From NCBI RefSeq assembly GCF_016918935.1, contig NZ_JAFFOB010000015.1, positions 124,001 through 188,000 on the forward strand: a DNA stretch of 64,000 nucleotides, in the 5' to 3' direction. The position numbers and the translations under genes were made by a program. The notes under the pieces were generated by a model. That model was not told the DNA's origin. It did no database searches and saw nothing but the letters and a program-made list of their open reading frames with translations. Positions 25,530-36,438 of the stretch are shown here, piece after piece. Numbering within the stretch: position 1 is the first letter of the stretch; every line of letters starts with the position of its first letter. The DNA is from Roseitranquillus sediminis (GTDB lineage: Bacteria; Pseudomonadota; Alphaproteobacteria; Rhodobacterales; Rhodobacteraceae).

Positions 25530-25645
25530 GCGGCCGAGCGCAGCGCGATGGCCGCCACGGGGGCGCGGGCTCGCCGGCCGGGGGACGCTGGGGTCCCCCG
25601 GCCTCTTCGCCCGCCGCGGGGCGCGCCGCTCGGAGGATCGCGTGA
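25526..25645 (+). CDS. 39-codon bridging mini-ORF between murE and murF
   Basis: The frame starts at ATG 25526, overlapping the murE stop as ATGA. It ends at TGA 25643-25645, overlapping the murF start as GTGA. The predicted peptide is Gly/Arg/Ala/Pro-rich and shows no domain. A strong hairpin lies inside it. It may couple murF translation to murE, with ribosomes also unwinding the hairpin. A GC-rich frame of this length can arise by chance, so coding function is doubtful. Confidence 0.3.
   Translation: MSGRAQRDGRHGGAGSPAGGRWGPPASSPAAGRAARRIA
25576..25603. repeat. Strong hairpin in the murE-murF junction
   Basis: GGCCGGGGGAC and GTCCCCCGGCC form a perfect 11-pair stem with a 6-base loop, 28 bases before the murF ribosome site GGAGG. 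There is no T-run, so it is not an ordinary terminator. In RNA it could stabilise the 3' end of a processed murE message or restrain murF translation unless ribosomes cross it. Confidence 0.5.
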
Positions 25646-27105
25646 CGGCAGCGGGCTGCGGGCCGCTCTGGACGGCGGCGGACGCGGCGGCGGCCACTGG
25701 CGGTGAGGTGACGAAAAATTGGGCCGCGACGGGCGTCTCGATCGACACGCGGACGCTGCGGCCGGGTGACCTCTTCGTCGCGCTGAGCGCGGCGCGGGAC
25801 GGGCACGACTTCGTGGCCGACGCGCTGCGCAGGGGTGCGGCGGCGGCAATGGTCTCGCGGGTGCCGGAGGACGTGCCGTCGGAGGCGCCGCTCCTTATGG
25901 TCGGGGACGTGATGGAGGGGCTGGCGGCGCTCGGCCGAGCCGGGCGGGCGCGCGTGGCGGCGCAGGTGGTGGCGGTGACCGGCTCCGTCGGCAAGACCTC
26001 CACCAAGGAAATGCTGCGCGCGATGCTCGAGGGGCAGGGCCGGGTCCATGCCGCCGAGGCGAGCTACAACAACCACTGGGGGGTGCCGCTGACCCTGGCG
26101 CGGCTGCCGCAAGCCGCGGACTTCGCGATCGTCGAGATCGGCATGAACCATGCGGGCGAGATTGCCCCGCTGGCGCGTCTCGCGCGGCCGCATGTGGCGA
26201 TGATCACGACCGTCGCGGCGGCGCATCTGGAGGCGCTGGGCACGCTTGAGGCGATCGCCGTGGAGAAGGCCTCGATCTTCGAGGGGCTGGAGCCGGGCGG
26301 CGTGGCGGTGCTGCCGGGCGACCTCGCGGTGACGCCGATCCTGCGCGGCGCGGCTCAGGCCGCGGGCGCGCGCGACGTGAGCTTCGGCGAGGGATGCGGC
26401 AACCATCATCGGCTGGAGACGGTGACGCTCTCGCGCGACAGCACCGTGGCGCAGGGGCGCGCCTGGCGAACGCCGCTGCTCTACAAAATCGCGACGCCGG
26501 GGCGGCACTTCGCGCTGAACGCGATGGGCGCGCTCGCGGTAGTGGACGCGCTCGGGGCGGACCGGGCGCGGGCGATCCTGGCACTCGGCCGTTGGACACC
26601 GCCGGGCGGACGGGGCCTGCGCGAGACGCTGGCGCTCGACGTGGTCGAGGAGCGGGCGACCATCGACCTGCTCGACGACGCCTTCAACGCCAACCCCGCC
26701 TCGATGGCGGCGGCGCTCGACACGCTCGGCGCCTGCGAGCCGCAGGACGGGCTCGGCCGGTTCTCGCGCGGGCGGCGGATCGCGGTGCTGGGCGACATGC
26801 TGGAGCTCGGGCCGGAAGAGGCGCGGCTGCATGAGGACCTGGCGCGGCATCCGGCGATGGCGCGTATCGCGCGCGTGCATTGCGTGGGGCCGCGGATGCG
26901 CGCGCTGCACGCGGCGCTGCCCGAGGAGCGGCGCGGCCGCTGGACCGAGGACGCCGAGGCGCTGGCGCGGCAGGTGCATCAGCTGCTCGACGCGGGCGAC
27001 GTCGTGCTGGTAAAGGGCAGCAAGGGCAGCCGCGTGAGCCTCGTCGTTGACGCGATCCGGAAACTCGGGCATCCGCTGCCGGACGACAGAACCGGGGCTT
27101 CCTGA
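25642..27105 (+). CDS. murF: UDP-MurNAc-tripeptide:D-Ala-D-Ala ligase MurF
   Basis: A 487-residue Mur ligase that adds D-Ala-D-Ala to complete the UDP-MurNAc-pentapeptide. The N-terminal domain shows [22 protein letters not shown]. The P-loop is [18 protein letters not shown] and is followed by [17 protein letters not shown] and [10 protein letters not shown]. The C-terminal domain has [11 protein letters not shown], typical of MurF. GTG 25642 was chosen because GGAGG is five bases upstream and the protein then begins at the expected place; a 44-residue longer frame is Arg/Gly-rich and unlike the family. The stop overlaps mraY by one base. Confidence 0.94.
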   Translation: MTAAGCGPLWTAADAAAATGGEVTKNWAATGVSIDTRTLRPGDLFVALSAARDGHDFVADALRRGAAAAMVSRVPEDVPSEAPLLMVGDVMEGLAALGRAGRARVAAQVVAVTGSVGKTSTKEMLRAMLEGQGRVHAAEASYNNHWGVPLTLARLPQAADFAIVEIGMNHAGEIAPLARLARPHVAMITTVAAAHLEALGTLEAIAVEKASIFEGLEPGGVAVLPGDLAVTPILRGAAQAAGARDVSFGEGCGNHHRLETVTLSRDSTVAQGRAWRTPLLYKIATPGRHFALNAMGALAVVDALGADRARAILALGRWTPPGGRGLRETLALDVVEERATIDLLDDAFNANPASMAAALDTLGACEPQDGLGRFSRGRRIAVLGDMLELGPEEARLHEDLARHPAMARIARVHCVGPRMRALHAALPEERRGRWTEDAEALARQVHQLLDAGDVVLVKGSKGSRVSLVVDAIRKLGHPLPDDRTGAS

Positions 27106-28190
27106 TGCTCTACTGGCTGACGGCCCTCTCCGACGGCGGCGACGTCTTCAACCTCTTCCGCTATATCACGTTCCGCGCCGGCGGCGCGTTCTTCACCGCG
27201 CTTGTCTTCGGCTTCCTGTTCGGCCGGCCGCTGATCGCGCTCCTGCGCAAGCGCCAGCGGAACGGGCAGCCGATCCGCACCGACGGTCCGGAAAGCCACC
27301 TGCAGACCAAGGCCGGCACGCCGACCATGGGGGGCATGCTGATCCTGGGCGCGGTGGTCGTGTCGACCCTGCTCTGGGCGCGGCTCGACAACGGCTACGT
27401 CTGGATGATCCTCTTCGTGACGATCGCCTTCGGGACGCTTGGCTTCGTGGATGACTTCCACAAGATCACGCGGGGCAACTCCAAGGGGCTCTCGGGGCGG
27501 ATGCGCATCGCCATCGGCCTCGGCGTGGCGGCCATCGCCGGAACCTGGGCCGGGCTCCTGCACCCGGCCGATCTGAGTTGGCAGCTGGCGTTCCCGGTCT
27601 TCAAGAACGTGCTCCTGAACCTCTCGGTGGTGTTCGTGCCCTTCGCCATGCTGGTCATCGTGGGCGCGGCGAATGCCGTCAACCTGACGGACGGGCTCGA
27701 CGGACTGGCGATCATGCCGGTGATGATCGCGGCGGCGACGCTGGGCGTCATCGCCTACGCGGTCGGACGGGTGGACTTCACCGACTACCTCGAGGTGCAC
27801 TACGTGCCGGGGACGGGAGAGATCCTGATCTTCACGGCGGGGCTGATCGGCGGCGGATTGGGGTTCCTGTGGTACAACGCGCCGCCGGCGGCGGTGTTCA
27901 TGGGCGACACCGGCAGCCTTGCGCTCGGCGGCGCGCTCGGGGCCATCGCGGTGGCGACCAAGCACGAGATCGTACTGGCGGTCGTGGGCGGCCTCTTCGT
28001 GGTCGAGGCGCTGAGCGTCATCATCCAGGTGTTCTACTTCAAGCGAACCGGCAAGCGCGTGTTCCTGATGGCGCCGATCCACCACCATTTCGAGAAGCAG
28101 GGCTGGGCCGAGCCGCAGATCGTCATCCGCTTCTGGATCATCTCGCTGATCCTGGCGCTGATCGGCCTGGCGACGCTCAAGGTGCGCTGA
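27105..28190 (+). CDS. mraY: Phospho-MurNAc-pentapeptide translocase MraY
   Basis: A 361-residue polytopic membrane enzyme that transfers phospho-MurNAc-pentapeptide to undecaprenyl phosphate, giving lipid I. Visible motifs are [17 protein letters not shown] near residue 65, FVDDFHKI, the catalytic-site [13 protein letters not shown] (about 190-202), and the HHHFEKQGW loop near residue 322. The start overlaps murF (TGATG), and the stop overlaps the following SDR gene in the same way, so translation is tightly coupled. Confidence 0.97.
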   Translation: MLYWLTALSDGGDVFNLFRYITFRAGGAFFTALVFGFLFGRPLIALLRKRQRNGQPIRTDGPESHLQTKAGTPTMGGMLILGAVVVSTLLWARLDNGYVWMILFVTIAFGTLGFVDDFHKITRGNSKGLSGRMRIAIGLGVAAIAGTWAGLLHPADLSWQLAFPVFKNVLLNLSVVFVPFAMLVIVGAANAVNLTDGLDGLAIMPVMIAAATLGVIAYAVGRVDFTDYLEVHYVPGTGEILIFTAGLIGGGLGFLWYNAPPAAVFMGDTGSLALGGALGAIAVATKHEIVLAVVGGLFVVEALSVIIQVFYFKRTGKRVFLMAPIHHHFEKQGWAEPQIVIRFWIISLILALIGLATLKVR

Positions 28191-28846
28191 TGGCGGTGGC
28201 GCTCGTCACCGGCGGCAATCGCGGAATCGGACGTGCCATCTCGGCGGCGCTGGCGCGGCAGGGGCACGAGGTGGTGATCGGCGCGCGCGACCCGGCCGCC
28301 GGCCGGGCGGCGGCGGACGAAATCGGGTGCCGGTCGGTCGTGCTGGACCTCGAGCGGCCCCAGGAGTTGAGCGAGGCGGTCGCGGAGGCGGGCGAGGTGT
28401 CGATCCTCGTCAACAATGCGGGCCTCCTGCGGAAGGTGCCGATGCTGGAGGATCCGAAGGGCTTTGCCGCGGCGATGCAGGTCATGGTGCGCGGGCCCTA
28501 CGAGCTGATCCGGCTGACGGCGCCGGGGATGGCGGCGCGGGGACGCGGGCGGATCGTGAATCTCTCCTCGGGCTACGGATCCTTCGCGCGCGGCCTCCGG
28601 GGGCCGGGTGCCTATGGGGTCGCCAAGGCGGCGCTCAACGCGCTGACGCTGGCGCTGTCGCAGCAGTTGCCGGCGACCATCAAGATCAACGCGATGGATC
28701 CGGGCTGGGTCAGGACGCGGATGGGCGGGCCGGACGCCTCGAGCAGCCCGGAGGAGTCGGCGGAGACGGCGGTGTGGCTGGCGACGCTGCCGGAGGACGG
28801 ACCGACGGGCGGGTTCTTTCGCCGGCGGGAACGGGTGGGATGGTGA
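28190..28846 (+). CDS. Short-chain dehydrogenase/reductase inside the dcw cluster
   Basis: A 218-residue SDR-family oxidoreductase with the cofactor motif TGGNRGIG at residues 7-14, NNAG near 79-82, the catalytic Ser in NLSSGYGSF, and YGVAK for the Tyr/Lys pair. It is somewhat shorter than classical SDRs, and the N-terminal charge pattern (GARDPAAGR) suggests NADP(H). Substrate unknown. The ATG overlaps the mraY stop by one base, so it is expressed with the cell-wall genes, although murD normally follows mraY in this cluster. Composition matches the neighbours, so a recent foreign origin is not evident. Confidence 0.88.
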   Translation: MAVALVTGGNRGIGRAISAALARQGHEVVIGARDPAAGRAAADEIGCRSVVLDLERPQELSEAVAEAGEVSILVNNAGLLRKVPMLEDPKGFAAAMQVMVRGPYELIRLTAPGMAARGRGRIVNLSSGYGSFARGLRGPGAYGVAKAALNALTLALSQQLPATIKINAMDPGWVRTRMGGPDASSSPEESAETAVWLATLPEDGPTGGFFRRRERVGW

Positions 28847-28909
28847 GCGGGGCGGCTCCCGCCCGTCGTCGGCATCCGCCTGCGGCGGTAGCCTCCTCCC
28901 GTTGGGCCG

Positions 28910-28931
28910 CGCAGGCGCTTGCGCGCCTGCG
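28910..28931. repeat. Hairpin between the SDR gene and murD
   Basis: CGCAGGCGC and GCGCCTGCG form a perfect 9-pair stem around TTGC, 25 bases before the murD start. There is no T-run. It may be an RNA processing or stabilising structure in the 109-base gap after the SDR gene. Confidence 0.4.
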
Positions 28932-28955
28932 GTCGCGCACGCGGGAGGCGCGGCG

Positions 28956-30362
28956 ATGATCCCGGTGCAGGGTCACGCGGGCGGCCGCGTCGCGGTGCTG
29001 GGCCTCGGGCGGTCGGGGCGGGCCACGGTGCGGGCGCTGGAAGCCGGCGGAGCGGAGGCGCTGGCCTGGGACGAGAGCGGCGAGGCGCGGGCGCGGGCGG
29101 AGGCGGACGGTTTCGCGCTGACCGACCTGGGGCGGCCGGACGTCTGGAGCGGGGTCCAGGCGCTGATCGTCTCGCCGGGGATCCCGCACCTCTACCCGGC
29201 ACCGAACCGCGTCGTGGCCGCGGCGCTCCGGGCGCAGGTGCCGCTCGACAACGACATCGGGCTCTTCTTCCGCTCGCACGCGACCGACGAATGGGCGCGG
29301 TTCGACCGGGTGCCGCGGGTGGTGGCGGTCACCGGCTCGAACGGCAAGTCGACGACGGCGGCGCTGATCGCGCATGTGCTGGCGGCCGAGGGGATAGAGG
29401 TGCAGCTTGCCGGGAACATCGGCCGCGGCGTGCTGGACATCGAGCCGCCGGGCGACGGTGGCGTGGTGGTGCTGGAGCTGTCGTCCTACCAGATCGAGCT
29501 GGCGCGGGCGCTGACGCCGGACATCGCGATCTTCACCAACTTGACGCCTGATCATCTCGACCGGCACGGTGGGCTTGGCGGCTATTTCGCGGCCAAGCGA
29601 CGCCTCTTTGCCGAGGGCGGGCCGGATCGCGCGGTGATCGGCGTGGACGAGGTTGAGGGATTGTTCCTGGCCGATCGGATGGCCGAGGGGCCGGCGGACG
29701 ACCGCGTGATCCGGATCTCCGCCGCCGCAAGGATCGAGGGTGTCGGCTGGTCGGTCGCGGCGCGTAAGGGCTTCCTCGCCGAGCGGCGCAAGGGGCGGCA
29801 GGTGGCGTCGATCGACCTGCGCGCGATCGCTGGACTGCCGGGCGCACATAACCACCAGAACGCCTGCGCCGCCTTCGCCGCCGCGCGCGCTCTCGGCCTC
29901 TCGCCGCGGCGGATCGAGGCGGCGTTCCAGAGCTTCGCGGGCCTCCCGCACCGCAGTCAACGCATCGCCGAGGCGGGGGGCGTGGTCTTCGTCAACGACA
30001 GCAAGGCGACCAACGCCGACAGCGCGGCCAAGGCGCTGCAGGCGTTCGAACGGATCCGCTGGATTGCCGGAGGCCTGGGCAAGGAGGGCGGGATCGCCTC
30101 TCTTGCGCCGCATCTCGGCCATGTCGCAAAGGCCTACCTGATCGGGCATTCGGCGCGCGAGTTCGCGCTGCAGCTCGGCGAGACCCCGAGCGAGATCTGC
30201 GGCGACATGGCGACCGCCGTCGCGCGCGCCGCCGCCGAGGCCGAGCCGGGCGAGACGGTGCTGCTCGCGCCGGCTGCGGCCAGCTTCGACCAGTATGCCG
30301 ATTTCGAGGCACGGGGCGACGATTTCGCGGCGCAGGTGCGACAGGTTCTGGCCATGGAATGA
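28956..30362 (+). CDS. murD: UDP-MurNAc-L-alanine:D-glutamate ligase MurD
   Basis: A 468-residue Mur ligase that adds D-glutamate to UDP-MurNAc-L-Ala. The UDP-binding N-terminus is [18 protein letters not shown], the P-loop is [17 protein letters not shown], and the later motifs [22 protein letters not shown] and [15 protein letters not shown] are family-typical. ATG 28956 has GGGAGG upstream; the frame continues 18 codons further up without family similarity. A 112-base gap separates it from ftsW, the longest within this part of the cluster, so an internal promoter is possible there. Confidence 0.95.
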   Translation: MIPVQGHAGGRVAVLGLGRSGRATVRALEAGGAEALAWDESGEARARAEADGFALTDLGRPDVWSGVQALIVSPGIPHLYPAPNRVVAAALRAQVPLDNDIGLFFRSHATDEWARFDRVPRVVAVTGSNGKSTTAALIAHVLAAEGIEVQLAGNIGRGVLDIEPPGDGGVVVLELSSYQIELARALTPDIAIFTNLTPDHLDRHGGLGGYFAAKRRLFAEGGPDRAVIGVDEVEGLFLADRMAEGPADDRVIRISAAARIEGVGWSVAARKGFLAERRKGRQVASIDLRAIAGLPGAHNHQNACAAFAAARALGLSPRRIEAAFQSFAGLPHRSQRIAEAGGVVFVNDSKATNADSAAKALQAFERIRWIAGGLGKEGGIASLAPHLGHVAKAYLIGHSAREFALQLGETPSEICGDMATAVARAAAEAEPGETVLLAPAAASFDQYADFEARGDDFAAQVRQVLAME

Positions 30363-30474
30363 AATCAACCTGCGCGGGAGTGCCTGAATTGGCTGGCACG
30401 CGCCGGCGCTTCGGTCTAGACTTCGTCGCGAGACCCGGAGAACGGGCGAAACGGGCAGTGTTGAGGCGCGCTCC

Positions 30475-31641
30475 ATGACCGAGATGGCCCATGGCGCGGT
30501 CCCTCTGAGGGACGGCGAACCGATCCTGCCACGATGGTGGCGGACGGTCGACAAGTGGTCGATGTCCTGTGTCCTGTTGCTGTTCGGCATCGGGCTCCTG
30601 CTCGGACTCGCCGCCTCGCCGCCGCTGGCGCAGCGCAACGGCTTCGCGCCTTTCCATTACGTCGAGCGTCAGATCCTCTTTGGCGGCATTGCGCTGATCG
30701 CGATGCTGCTGACGACGATGATGCAGCCGGTGCTGGTGAGGCGCCTCGCGGTCATCGGCTTTGCGGCGAGCTTCGTGGCGATGGCGGGGCTGCCGCTCTT
30801 CGGGACGGACTTCGGCAAGGGGGCCGTGCGCTGGTACTCGCTCGGCTTCGGCAGCGTGCAGCCATCGGAGTTCATCAAGCCGGGTTTCGTCGTGGTGGCC
30901 GCCTGGTTCCTGGCGGCGAGCACCGAGGTCGGCGGCCCACCGGGCAAGCGCATGTCCCTGGCGCTGGCGGTTCTCATCGCGGCGATGCTGGCGATGCAGC
31001 CAGATTTCGGCCAGGCCTGCCTGATCCTCTTCGCCTGGGGCGTGATGTACTTCGTTGCTGGCGCGCCGATCACGCTGCTGGTCGCGCTGGGCGGGCTGGC
31101 GGTCGGCGCGGGCGTCATGGCCTACGAGAACTCCGAGCATTTCGCGCGGCGCATCGACGGCTTCCTCTCCGCCGAGGTCGAGCCGACGACGCAGCTCGGC
31201 TACGCCACCAACGCCATCATCGAGGGCGGCTTCTTCGGCGTCGGCGTGGGCGAAGGGCAGGTGAAGTGGTCGCTGCCCGACGCGCACACCGACTTCATCA
31301 TCGCGGTTGCCGCCGAGGAATACGGTCTGGTGCTGGTGCTCGCCATCATCGCCCTCTATGCGACCGTCGTGATCCGGTCCCTGGCACGGCTGACGCGCGA
31401 GCGGGACCCGTTCATCCGCCTGGCGGGCACGGGGCTCGCCTGCACGTTCGGGGTTCAGGCGATGATCAACATGGGCGTCGCGGTGCGGCTGCTGCCCGCG
31501 AAGGGCATGACCTTGCCGTTCGTGAGCTACGGCGGCTCGTCGCTGATCGCCGGGGGGCTGATGCTGGGGATGCTGCTGGCCTTCACCCGCAACCGGCCGC
31601 AGGGGCAGATCGGCGACGTCCTGCTGCGGCAGGGGCGCTAG
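30475..31641 (+). CDS. ftsW: Peptidoglycan glycosyltransferase FtsW (SEDS family)
   Basis: A 388-residue SEDS-family polytopic membrane enzyme that polymerises lipid II at the septum together with FtsI. About ten helices are seen. Family motifs are [32 protein letters not shown] (catalytic Asp), the loop [26 protein letters not shown], and [22 protein letters not shown] near the C-terminus. ATG 30475 has GAGG eight bases upstream. The stop is one base before the murG GTG. Confidence 0.95.
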   Translation: MTEMAHGAVPLRDGEPILPRWWRTVDKWSMSCVLLLFGIGLLLGLAASPPLAQRNGFAPFHYVERQILFGGIALIAMLLTTMMQPVLVRRLAVIGFAASFVAMAGLPLFGTDFGKGAVRWYSLGFGSVQPSEFIKPGFVVVAAWFLAASTEVGGPPGKRMSLALAVLIAAMLAMQPDFGQACLILFAWGVMYFVAGAPITLLVALGGLAVGAGVMAYENSEHFARRIDGFLSAEVEPTTQLGYATNAIIEGGFFGVGVGEGQVKWSLPDAHTDFIIAVAAEEYGLVLVLAIIALYATVVIRSLARLTRERDPFIRLAGTGLACTFGVQAMINMGVAVRLLPAKGMTLPFVSYGGSSLIAGGLMLGMLLAFTRNRPQGQIGDVLLRQGR

Positions 31642-31642
31642 G

Positions 31643-32749
31643 GTGGCGCGGCTCGTGACCATCGCCGCCGGAGGGACCGGCGGCCACATGTTTCCTGCGC
31701 AGGCGCTGGCCGAGACGATGCTCCGGCGCGGCTGGCGCGTCCGGCTGGCGACCGACGAGCGCGGCGCGCGTTACGCCGGCGGCTTCCCCGACGCGGTGCC
31801 GGTCGACCGGATGGCCTCGGCCACGCCCGCGCGCGGCGGCGCGGCGGAGCGGGCGCTGGTGCCGCTGCGGATCGCGGGCGGCGTCGGTGGGGCGATTTTG
31901 CGGATGCTGCGCGACCGGCCCGATGCGGTGATCGGCTTCGGCGGCTATCCGACGATCCCGGCGCTGAGCGCGGCGGTCGCGCTCGGCCGCCCGCGCATGA
32001 TCCACGAGCAGAACGGCGTGCTGGGGCGGGTGAACCGCGCCTTCGCCAGCCGCGTCGCGGCGGTGGCCTGCGGGACCTGGCCCACGCAGCTGCCGGAGGG
32101 GGTCAAGGGCATCCACGTCGGCAATCCCGTCCGCGCCGCGGTGCTGGAGCGGGAGGGCGCGCCCTACATTGCGCCGGGCGACTACCCGATGCTGCTCCTC
32201 GTGATCGGCGGCAGCCAAGGCGCGCGGGTCCTGTCGGACGTCGTGCCGCAGGCGGTGGCGCGGCTGCCCGAGGCGCTGAGGCGCAACATCCGCGTGGCGC
32301 ACCAGGCCCGCGCCGAGGACGGCGCGCGGGTCTCCGGCGCCTATGCCGCGGCCGGCATCGACGCCGAGGTGCGCCCCTTCTTCGACGACATCGCCCGCCG
32401 GATGAGCGAGGCGCAACTGGTCGTCAGCCGCGCCGGCGCCTCGTCGGTTGCGGACCTCAGCGTGATTGGCCGGCCGAGCATCCTGATCCCCTTCGCCGCC
32501 GCCGCCGAGGACCACCAGACCGCCAACGCGCGCGGCCTCGCCAAGGCCGACGCCGCGATCCTGCTGCCCGAGCGCAAGGCCGACGCCGAGACGCTGTCCG
32601 AGCAGATGGCGCTCATCCTCGAGAACCCCGACGCCGCCTCGCGCATGGCGCGCGCCGCGCTGGCGCAGGGCAAGCCGGACGCCGCCGAACGGCTGGCCGA
32701 CCTGGTCGAGGCCCTTGCGGCCGGCGACCTGAACAGACAGGAGACCTGA
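31643..32749 (+). CDS. murG: Lipid I N-acetylglucosaminyltransferase MurG
   Basis: A 368-residue peripheral membrane glycosyltransferase (GT-B fold) that converts lipid I to lipid II using UDP-GlcNAc. The N-terminal glycine loop is [17 protein letters not shown], and [13 protein letters not shown] and [14 protein letters not shown] are the other two expected glycine-rich or substrate motifs. [23 protein letters not shown] binds the nucleotide sugar. The start is GTG 31643, one base after ftsW; murC follows after 4 bases. Confidence 0.96.
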   Translation: MARLVTIAAGGTGGHMFPAQALAETMLRRGWRVRLATDERGARYAGGFPDAVPVDRMASATPARGGAAERALVPLRIAGGVGGAILRMLRDRPDAVIGFGGYPTIPALSAAVALGRPRMIHEQNGVLGRVNRAFASRVAAVACGTWPTQLPEGVKGIHVGNPVRAAVLEREGAPYIAPGDYPMLLLVIGGSQGARVLSDVVPQAVARLPEALRRNIRVAHQARAEDGARVSGAYAAAGIDAEVRPFFDDIARRMSEAQLVVSRAGASSVADLSVIGRPSILIPFAAAAEDHQTANARGLAKADAAILLPERKADAETLSEQMALILENPDAASRMARAALAQGKPDAAERLADLVEALAAGDLNRQET

Positions 32750-32753
32750 GGCG

Positions 32754-34172
32754 ATGGACGGAAGCGCACCCATGAATGCCGCCGTGACGAAGCTGCCCAC
32801 CGGCCTCGGCCCGATCCACTTCGTGGGGATCGGCGGGATCGGCATGTCCGGCATCGCCGAGGTGCTGCTGACCCACGGCTACACCGTACAAGGCTCGGAC
32901 CTGAAGGCGTCGGCGATCACCGAGCGGCTCGAGACGCTGGGCGCGCGGATCTTCGTCGGGCAGGACGCTGCGAACCTGGGCGATGCCGAGGTCGTGGTGA
33001 TCTCCTCCGCCATCAAGTGCGGCAACCCCGAGCTCGACGCCGCGCGGGCGCGCAAGATGCCGGTGGTGCGCCGCGCCGAGATGCTGGCCGAGCTGATGCG
33101 GCTGAAGTCCAACGTCGCCATCGCCGGTACCCACGGCAAGACAACCACCACCACCATGGTTGCGACCCTCCTCGACGCGGGCGGCCTCGATCCCACGGTC
33201 ATCAACGGCGGCGTCATCCACGCCTACGGCTCGAACGCGCGGGCGGGGCAGGGCGAGTGGATGGTGGTCGAGGCCGACGAGAGCGACGGCACCTTCAACC
33301 GTCTGCCCGCCACCATCGCCGTCGTGACCAACATCGACCCCGAGCACATGGAGCACTGGGGTGACATGGCGCGCCTGCGCAAGGGCTTCGACGACTTCGT
33401 CTCGGGCGTCCCGTTCTACGGCCTCGCCGTCTGCTGCACCGACCATCCCGAGGTGCAGGCCCTCGTCGGCCGCGTCACCGACCGCCGCATCGTCACCTAC
33501 GGTTTCAACGCCCAGGCCGACATCCGCGCGGTGAACCTGCGCTTCGAGGACGGGCGCGCGCATTTCGACGTGGCACTGCAAGCCGAGGGCAGCACGATCG
33601 AGGGCTGCACGCTGCCGATGACCGGCGACCACAACGTCTCGAACGCGCTCGCCGCCGTGGCCGTGGCGCGGCACCTTGGGATGAAGCGCGCCGAGATCCG
33701 CGCCGCGCTCGCCGCGTTCAAAGGTGTAAACCGGCGCTTCACCAAGGTGGGCGAGGTCGACGGCATATCCATCATCGACGATTACGGCCACCACCCGGTC
33801 GAGATCGCCGCCGTCCTCCGCGCCGCGCGGCAGGCGACGAAGGGCCGCGTCATCGCAGTCCACCAGCCGCACCGCTACAGCCGCCTCAGCGCCCTCTTCG
33901 ACGATTTCTGCGCCTGCTTCAACGACGCCGACGTCGTCGCCATCGCCGAGGTCTATTCCGCCGGCGAAGCGTCGATTGAGGGCGCGAGCCGCGATGCGCT
34001 GGTTGCCGGCCTGATCCGCCACGGCCACCGCCACGCCCGCGCCGTCGTCTCCGAGGACGACCTCGAGCGCCTCGTGCGCGAGCAGGCGCGACCGGGCGAC
34101 ATCGTCGTCTGCCTCGGCGCCGGCACCATCAGCGCCTGGGCCAACAACCTTGCCGCGAGGCTGTCGCAGTGA
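32754..34172 (+). CDS. murC: UDP-MurNAc:L-alanine ligase MurC
   Basis: A Mur ligase of 472 residues that adds the first amino acid, L-alanine, to UDP-MurNAc. Motifs are [18 protein letters not shown] at the N-terminus, the P-loop [31 protein letters not shown], and [14 protein letters not shown]. Two starts are possible: ATG 32754 (with AGGAG and GAGG upstream) or ATG 32772, which gives [14 protein letters not shown], closer to relatives as I recall them. The N-terminal difference is six residues. It follows murG by four bases. Confidence 0.95.
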   Translation: MDGSAPMNAAVTKLPTGLGPIHFVGIGGIGMSGIAEVLLTHGYTVQGSDLKASAITERLETLGARIFVGQDAANLGDAEVVVISSAIKCGNPELDAARARKMPVVRRAEMLAELMRLKSNVAIAGTHGKTTTTTMVATLLDAGGLDPTVINGGVIHAYGSNARAGQGEWMVVEADESDGTFNRLPATIAVVTNIDPEHMEHWGDMARLRKGFDDFVSGVPFYGLAVCCTDHPEVQALVGRVTDRRIVTYGFNAQADIRAVNLRFEDGRAHFDVALQAEGSTIEGCTLPMTGDHNVSNALAAVAVARHLGMKRAEIRAALAAFKGVNRRFTKVGEVDGISIIDDYGHHPVEIAAVLRAARQATKGRVIAVHQPHRYSRLSALFDDFCACFNDADVVAIAEVYSAGEASIEGASRDALVAGLIRHGHRHARAVVSEDDLERLVREQARPGDIVVCLGAGTISAWANNLAARLSQ

Positions 34173-34259
34173 CGGCCACGCCGAAGATCCGCCCAGGGCA
34201 CCGCGTCCGGGCGCAATCCGTGAACCACGTCCCGCAACCCCTCAGGAAAGGTCGAAGAC

Positions 34260-34499
34260 ATGAGTCACTCGTTGCTCCTGTTCTGCCTCTGGGTGGTCGG
34301 CGCGAACGTGGCGGCGATGCTGCCAAGCCGTCGCGATCACCTGCCGACCACCTTTCTGCTCGTCTGCGCCGGGATACCCATCGTGGGATACCTGACGCTG
34401 CAGCACGGTCCGGGCGCGGGCGTCCTGGCGCTCGCAGTGGGCGCCGCGATGCTGCGCTGGCTGGCGTCCCGCGTCGACCGCGCCCGCAGGGCCGACTGA
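34260..34499 (+). CDS. DUF2484 small membrane protein
   Basis: A 79-residue protein with three hydrophobic segments (about residues 4-20, 28-45, 50-65) and a basic C-terminus. It matches the DUF2484 family, which I recall as occurring between murC and murB in Rhodobacterales. Function unknown; its fixed position suggests a role in envelope synthesis or division. ATG 34260 has a weak GGAAAGG upstream. There is an 87-base gap after murC and a 30-base gap before murB. Confidence 0.82.
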   Translation: MSHSLLLFCLWVVGANVAAMLPSRRDHLPTTFLLVCAGIPIVGYLTLQHGPGAGVLALAVGAAMLRWLASRVDRARRAD

Positions 34500-34529
34500 C
34501 CCCGCCTACCCACCCGGCGCGCTGACACG

Positions 34530-35453
34530 TTGCGCGATCTGCCGCAGGTCCGGGGCCGCCTGACGCCCGCGCGTCCTCTGGGCGACTTGACTTGGCTGCG
34601 CGTCGGGGGGCCGGCGGACTGGCTCTTCCAGCCGGCGGACGAGGCCGACTTGGCGACCTTCCTCGGCGCGCTCGACTCGTCGATCCCCGTGCTGCCGATG
34701 GGCGTCGGTTCGAACCTCATCGTGCGGGACGGCGGCTGGCGCGGCGTCGTCATCCGCCTCGGCCGCGCCTTCGCCGGCATCCGCGTCGAGGGCGAACGGG
34801 TGGTGGCCGGCGCCGCGGCGCTCGACTCGCGCGTCGCGATGCAGGCCGCCGCCGCCGGCCGCGACCTGACGTTCCTGCGGACCATTCCCGGCGCGATCGG
34901 CGGCGCGGTGCGGATGAACGCGGGCTGCTACGGCCGCTACGTCGCGGATGCGCTGGTCTCGGTGCGGGTGGTCACGCGGGACGGCGACGTGCTGACCCTG
35001 CCGGCAAGCAACCTGCACCTCGCCTATCGGCAGAGCGATCTGCCGCCCGACACCGTGGTCGTCGAGGCGGAGTTCCGCGCCGAGGCCGGTGCGCCCGAGG
35101 CGCTGAAGCGGCGGATGGAAGAGCAGCTTGCCCAGCGCGACGCGACGCAGCCGACGCGGGAGCGCAGCGCCGGCTCGACCTTCCGCAACCCCGCCGGCCA
35201 TTCCTCGACCGGCGGCCCCGACGACAGCCACGAGCTCAAGGCCTGGCGCCTGATCGACACCGCCGGAATGCGCGGCGCGCGCGAGGGCGGCGCCGAGATG
35301 AGCGCCAAGCACCCGAACTTTCTCGTCAATGCCGGAGGGGCCACGGCGGCCGACCTCGAGACGCTGGGCGAGAGGGTGCGGGAAAGGGTGGCGCAGACGC
35401 ACGGCATCACGCTAGAGTGGGAAATTATGAGGGTCGGCGAACCGGCCCCTTGA
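34530..35453 (+). CDS. murB: UDP-N-acetylenolpyruvylglucosamine reductase MurB
   Basis: A 307-residue FAD enzyme that reduces UDP-GlcNAc-enolpyruvate to UDP-MurNAc with NADPH. Visible are the FAD-binding segments [16 protein letters not shown] and [39 protein letters not shown], and the proton-donor serine in [13 protein letters not shown]. The start is TTG 34530; no ATG or GTG lies between the DUF2484 stop and this codon in frame, and no clear ribosome site is seen, so translation probably depends on the upstream gene. Confidence 0.93.
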   Translation: MRDLPQVRGRLTPARPLGDLTWLRVGGPADWLFQPADEADLATFLGALDSSIPVLPMGVGSNLIVRDGGWRGVVIRLGRAFAGIRVEGERVVAGAAALDSRVAMQAAAAGRDLTFLRTIPGAIGGAVRMNAGCYGRYVADALVSVRVVTRDGDVLTLPASNLHLAYRQSDLPPDTVVVEAEFRAEAGAPEALKRRMEEQLAQRDATQPTRERSAGSTFRNPAGHSSTGGPDDSHELKAWRLIDTAGMRGAREGGAEMSAKHPNFLVNAGGATAADLETLGERVRERVAQTHGITLEWEIMRVGEPAP

Positions 35454-35514
35454 AATGGCGGGCCCACGGGCACCGCGACAACAGGGGCCGGTCAGCGGCC
35501 CGATGAGGCGACGA

Positions 35515-36438
35515 GTGGCGGGATTGTCGGGCAGGACATTCCCCAGGGTGGCGGTCCTGAAGGGCGGCCCTTCCGCCGAGCGGGAGGTGTCGCTGTCGTC
35601 AGGGCGCGAATGCGCGGCCGCCCTGCGGGACGAAGGCTATGAGGTGATCGAGCTCGATGCCGGGCCCAACCTCGCCGCGCGTCTGACCGAGGTGCGCCCG
35701 GACGCCGTCTTCAACGCGCTGCACGGCCGTTGGGGCGAGGACGGCTGCGTCCAGGGCCTGCTCGAGTGGATGCGCCTGCCCTACACCCATTCCGGCGTGC
35801 TCGCCTCCGCGCTCGCGATGGATAAGCAGCGCTCCAAGCAGATCTTCGCCGCCGCCGGCCTGCCGGTGGCCGAGGGCCGCCTCGTCCCGCGCGATGAAGC
35901 TGCGCGGGCGCACGCGATGGAGCCGCCCTACGTCGTGAAGCCCAATGCCGAGGGATCGTCCGTCGGCGTCTATCTCGTGCACGAGGCGGCGAACGGCCCG
36001 CCTGCGCTGGGGCCCGAGATGCCCGAAACCGTGCTGGTCGAGCGCTTCGTGCCGGGGCGCGAGCTGACGGTGACGGTGGTCGGTGACAGGGCGCTGACCG
36101 TGACCGACATCCTGACCGATGGCTGGTACGACTATGACGCCAAGTATCGGCCGGGCGGCTCGCGCCATGTCCTGCCGGCCGATATCCCCGGCGAGATTGC
36201 CCGCGCCTGCTGCGACCACGCGCTGACCGCGCACCGAGTGCTCGGCTGCCGCGGGATCAGCCGCGCCGACTTCCGCTGGGACGAAGCGCGGGGCCCGGAC
36301 GGGCTGATCCTGCTGGAGATCAACACCCAGCCCGGCATGACGCCGACGTCGCTGGTGCCCGAGCAGGCAGCGCATTCCGGCATGGGCTTCGGCCCGCTTT
36401 GCCGCTTCCTTGTGGAGGACGCATCGTGCGACAGGTGA
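35515..36438 (+). CDS. ddl: D-alanine--D-alanine ligase
   Basis: A 307-residue ATP-grasp enzyme that makes the D-Ala-D-Ala dipeptide used by MurF. Motifs include [49 protein letters not shown] and [21 protein letters not shown] chose GTG 35515 because GAGG lies six bases upstream; TTG 35524 (giving MSGRTFPRV) is an alternative, and an ATG at 35455 just after murB would add 20 residues. The 3' end overlaps ftsQ by 13 bases. Confidence 0.93.
   Translation: MAGLSGRTFPRVAVLKGGPSAEREVSLSSGRECAAALRDEGYEVIELDAGPNLAARLTEVRPDAVFNALHGRWGEDGCVQGLLEWMRLPYTHSGVLASALAMDKQRSKQIFAAAGLPVAEGRLVPRDEAARAHAMEPPYVVKPNAEGSSVGVYLVHEAANGPPALGPEMPETVLVERFVPGRELTVTVVGDRALTVTDILTDGWYDYDAKYRPGGSRHVLPADIPGEIARACCDHALTAHRVLGCRGISRADFRWDEARGPDGLILLEINTQPGMTPTSLVPEQAAHSGMGFGPLCRFLVEDASCDR

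Noticed and set aside
34169-34525. Frame starting with GTGA overlap at the murC stop
   Set aside because: It would run through the whole DUF2484 gene in another frame with an Arg/Pro-rich product, so the overlap is probably chance.
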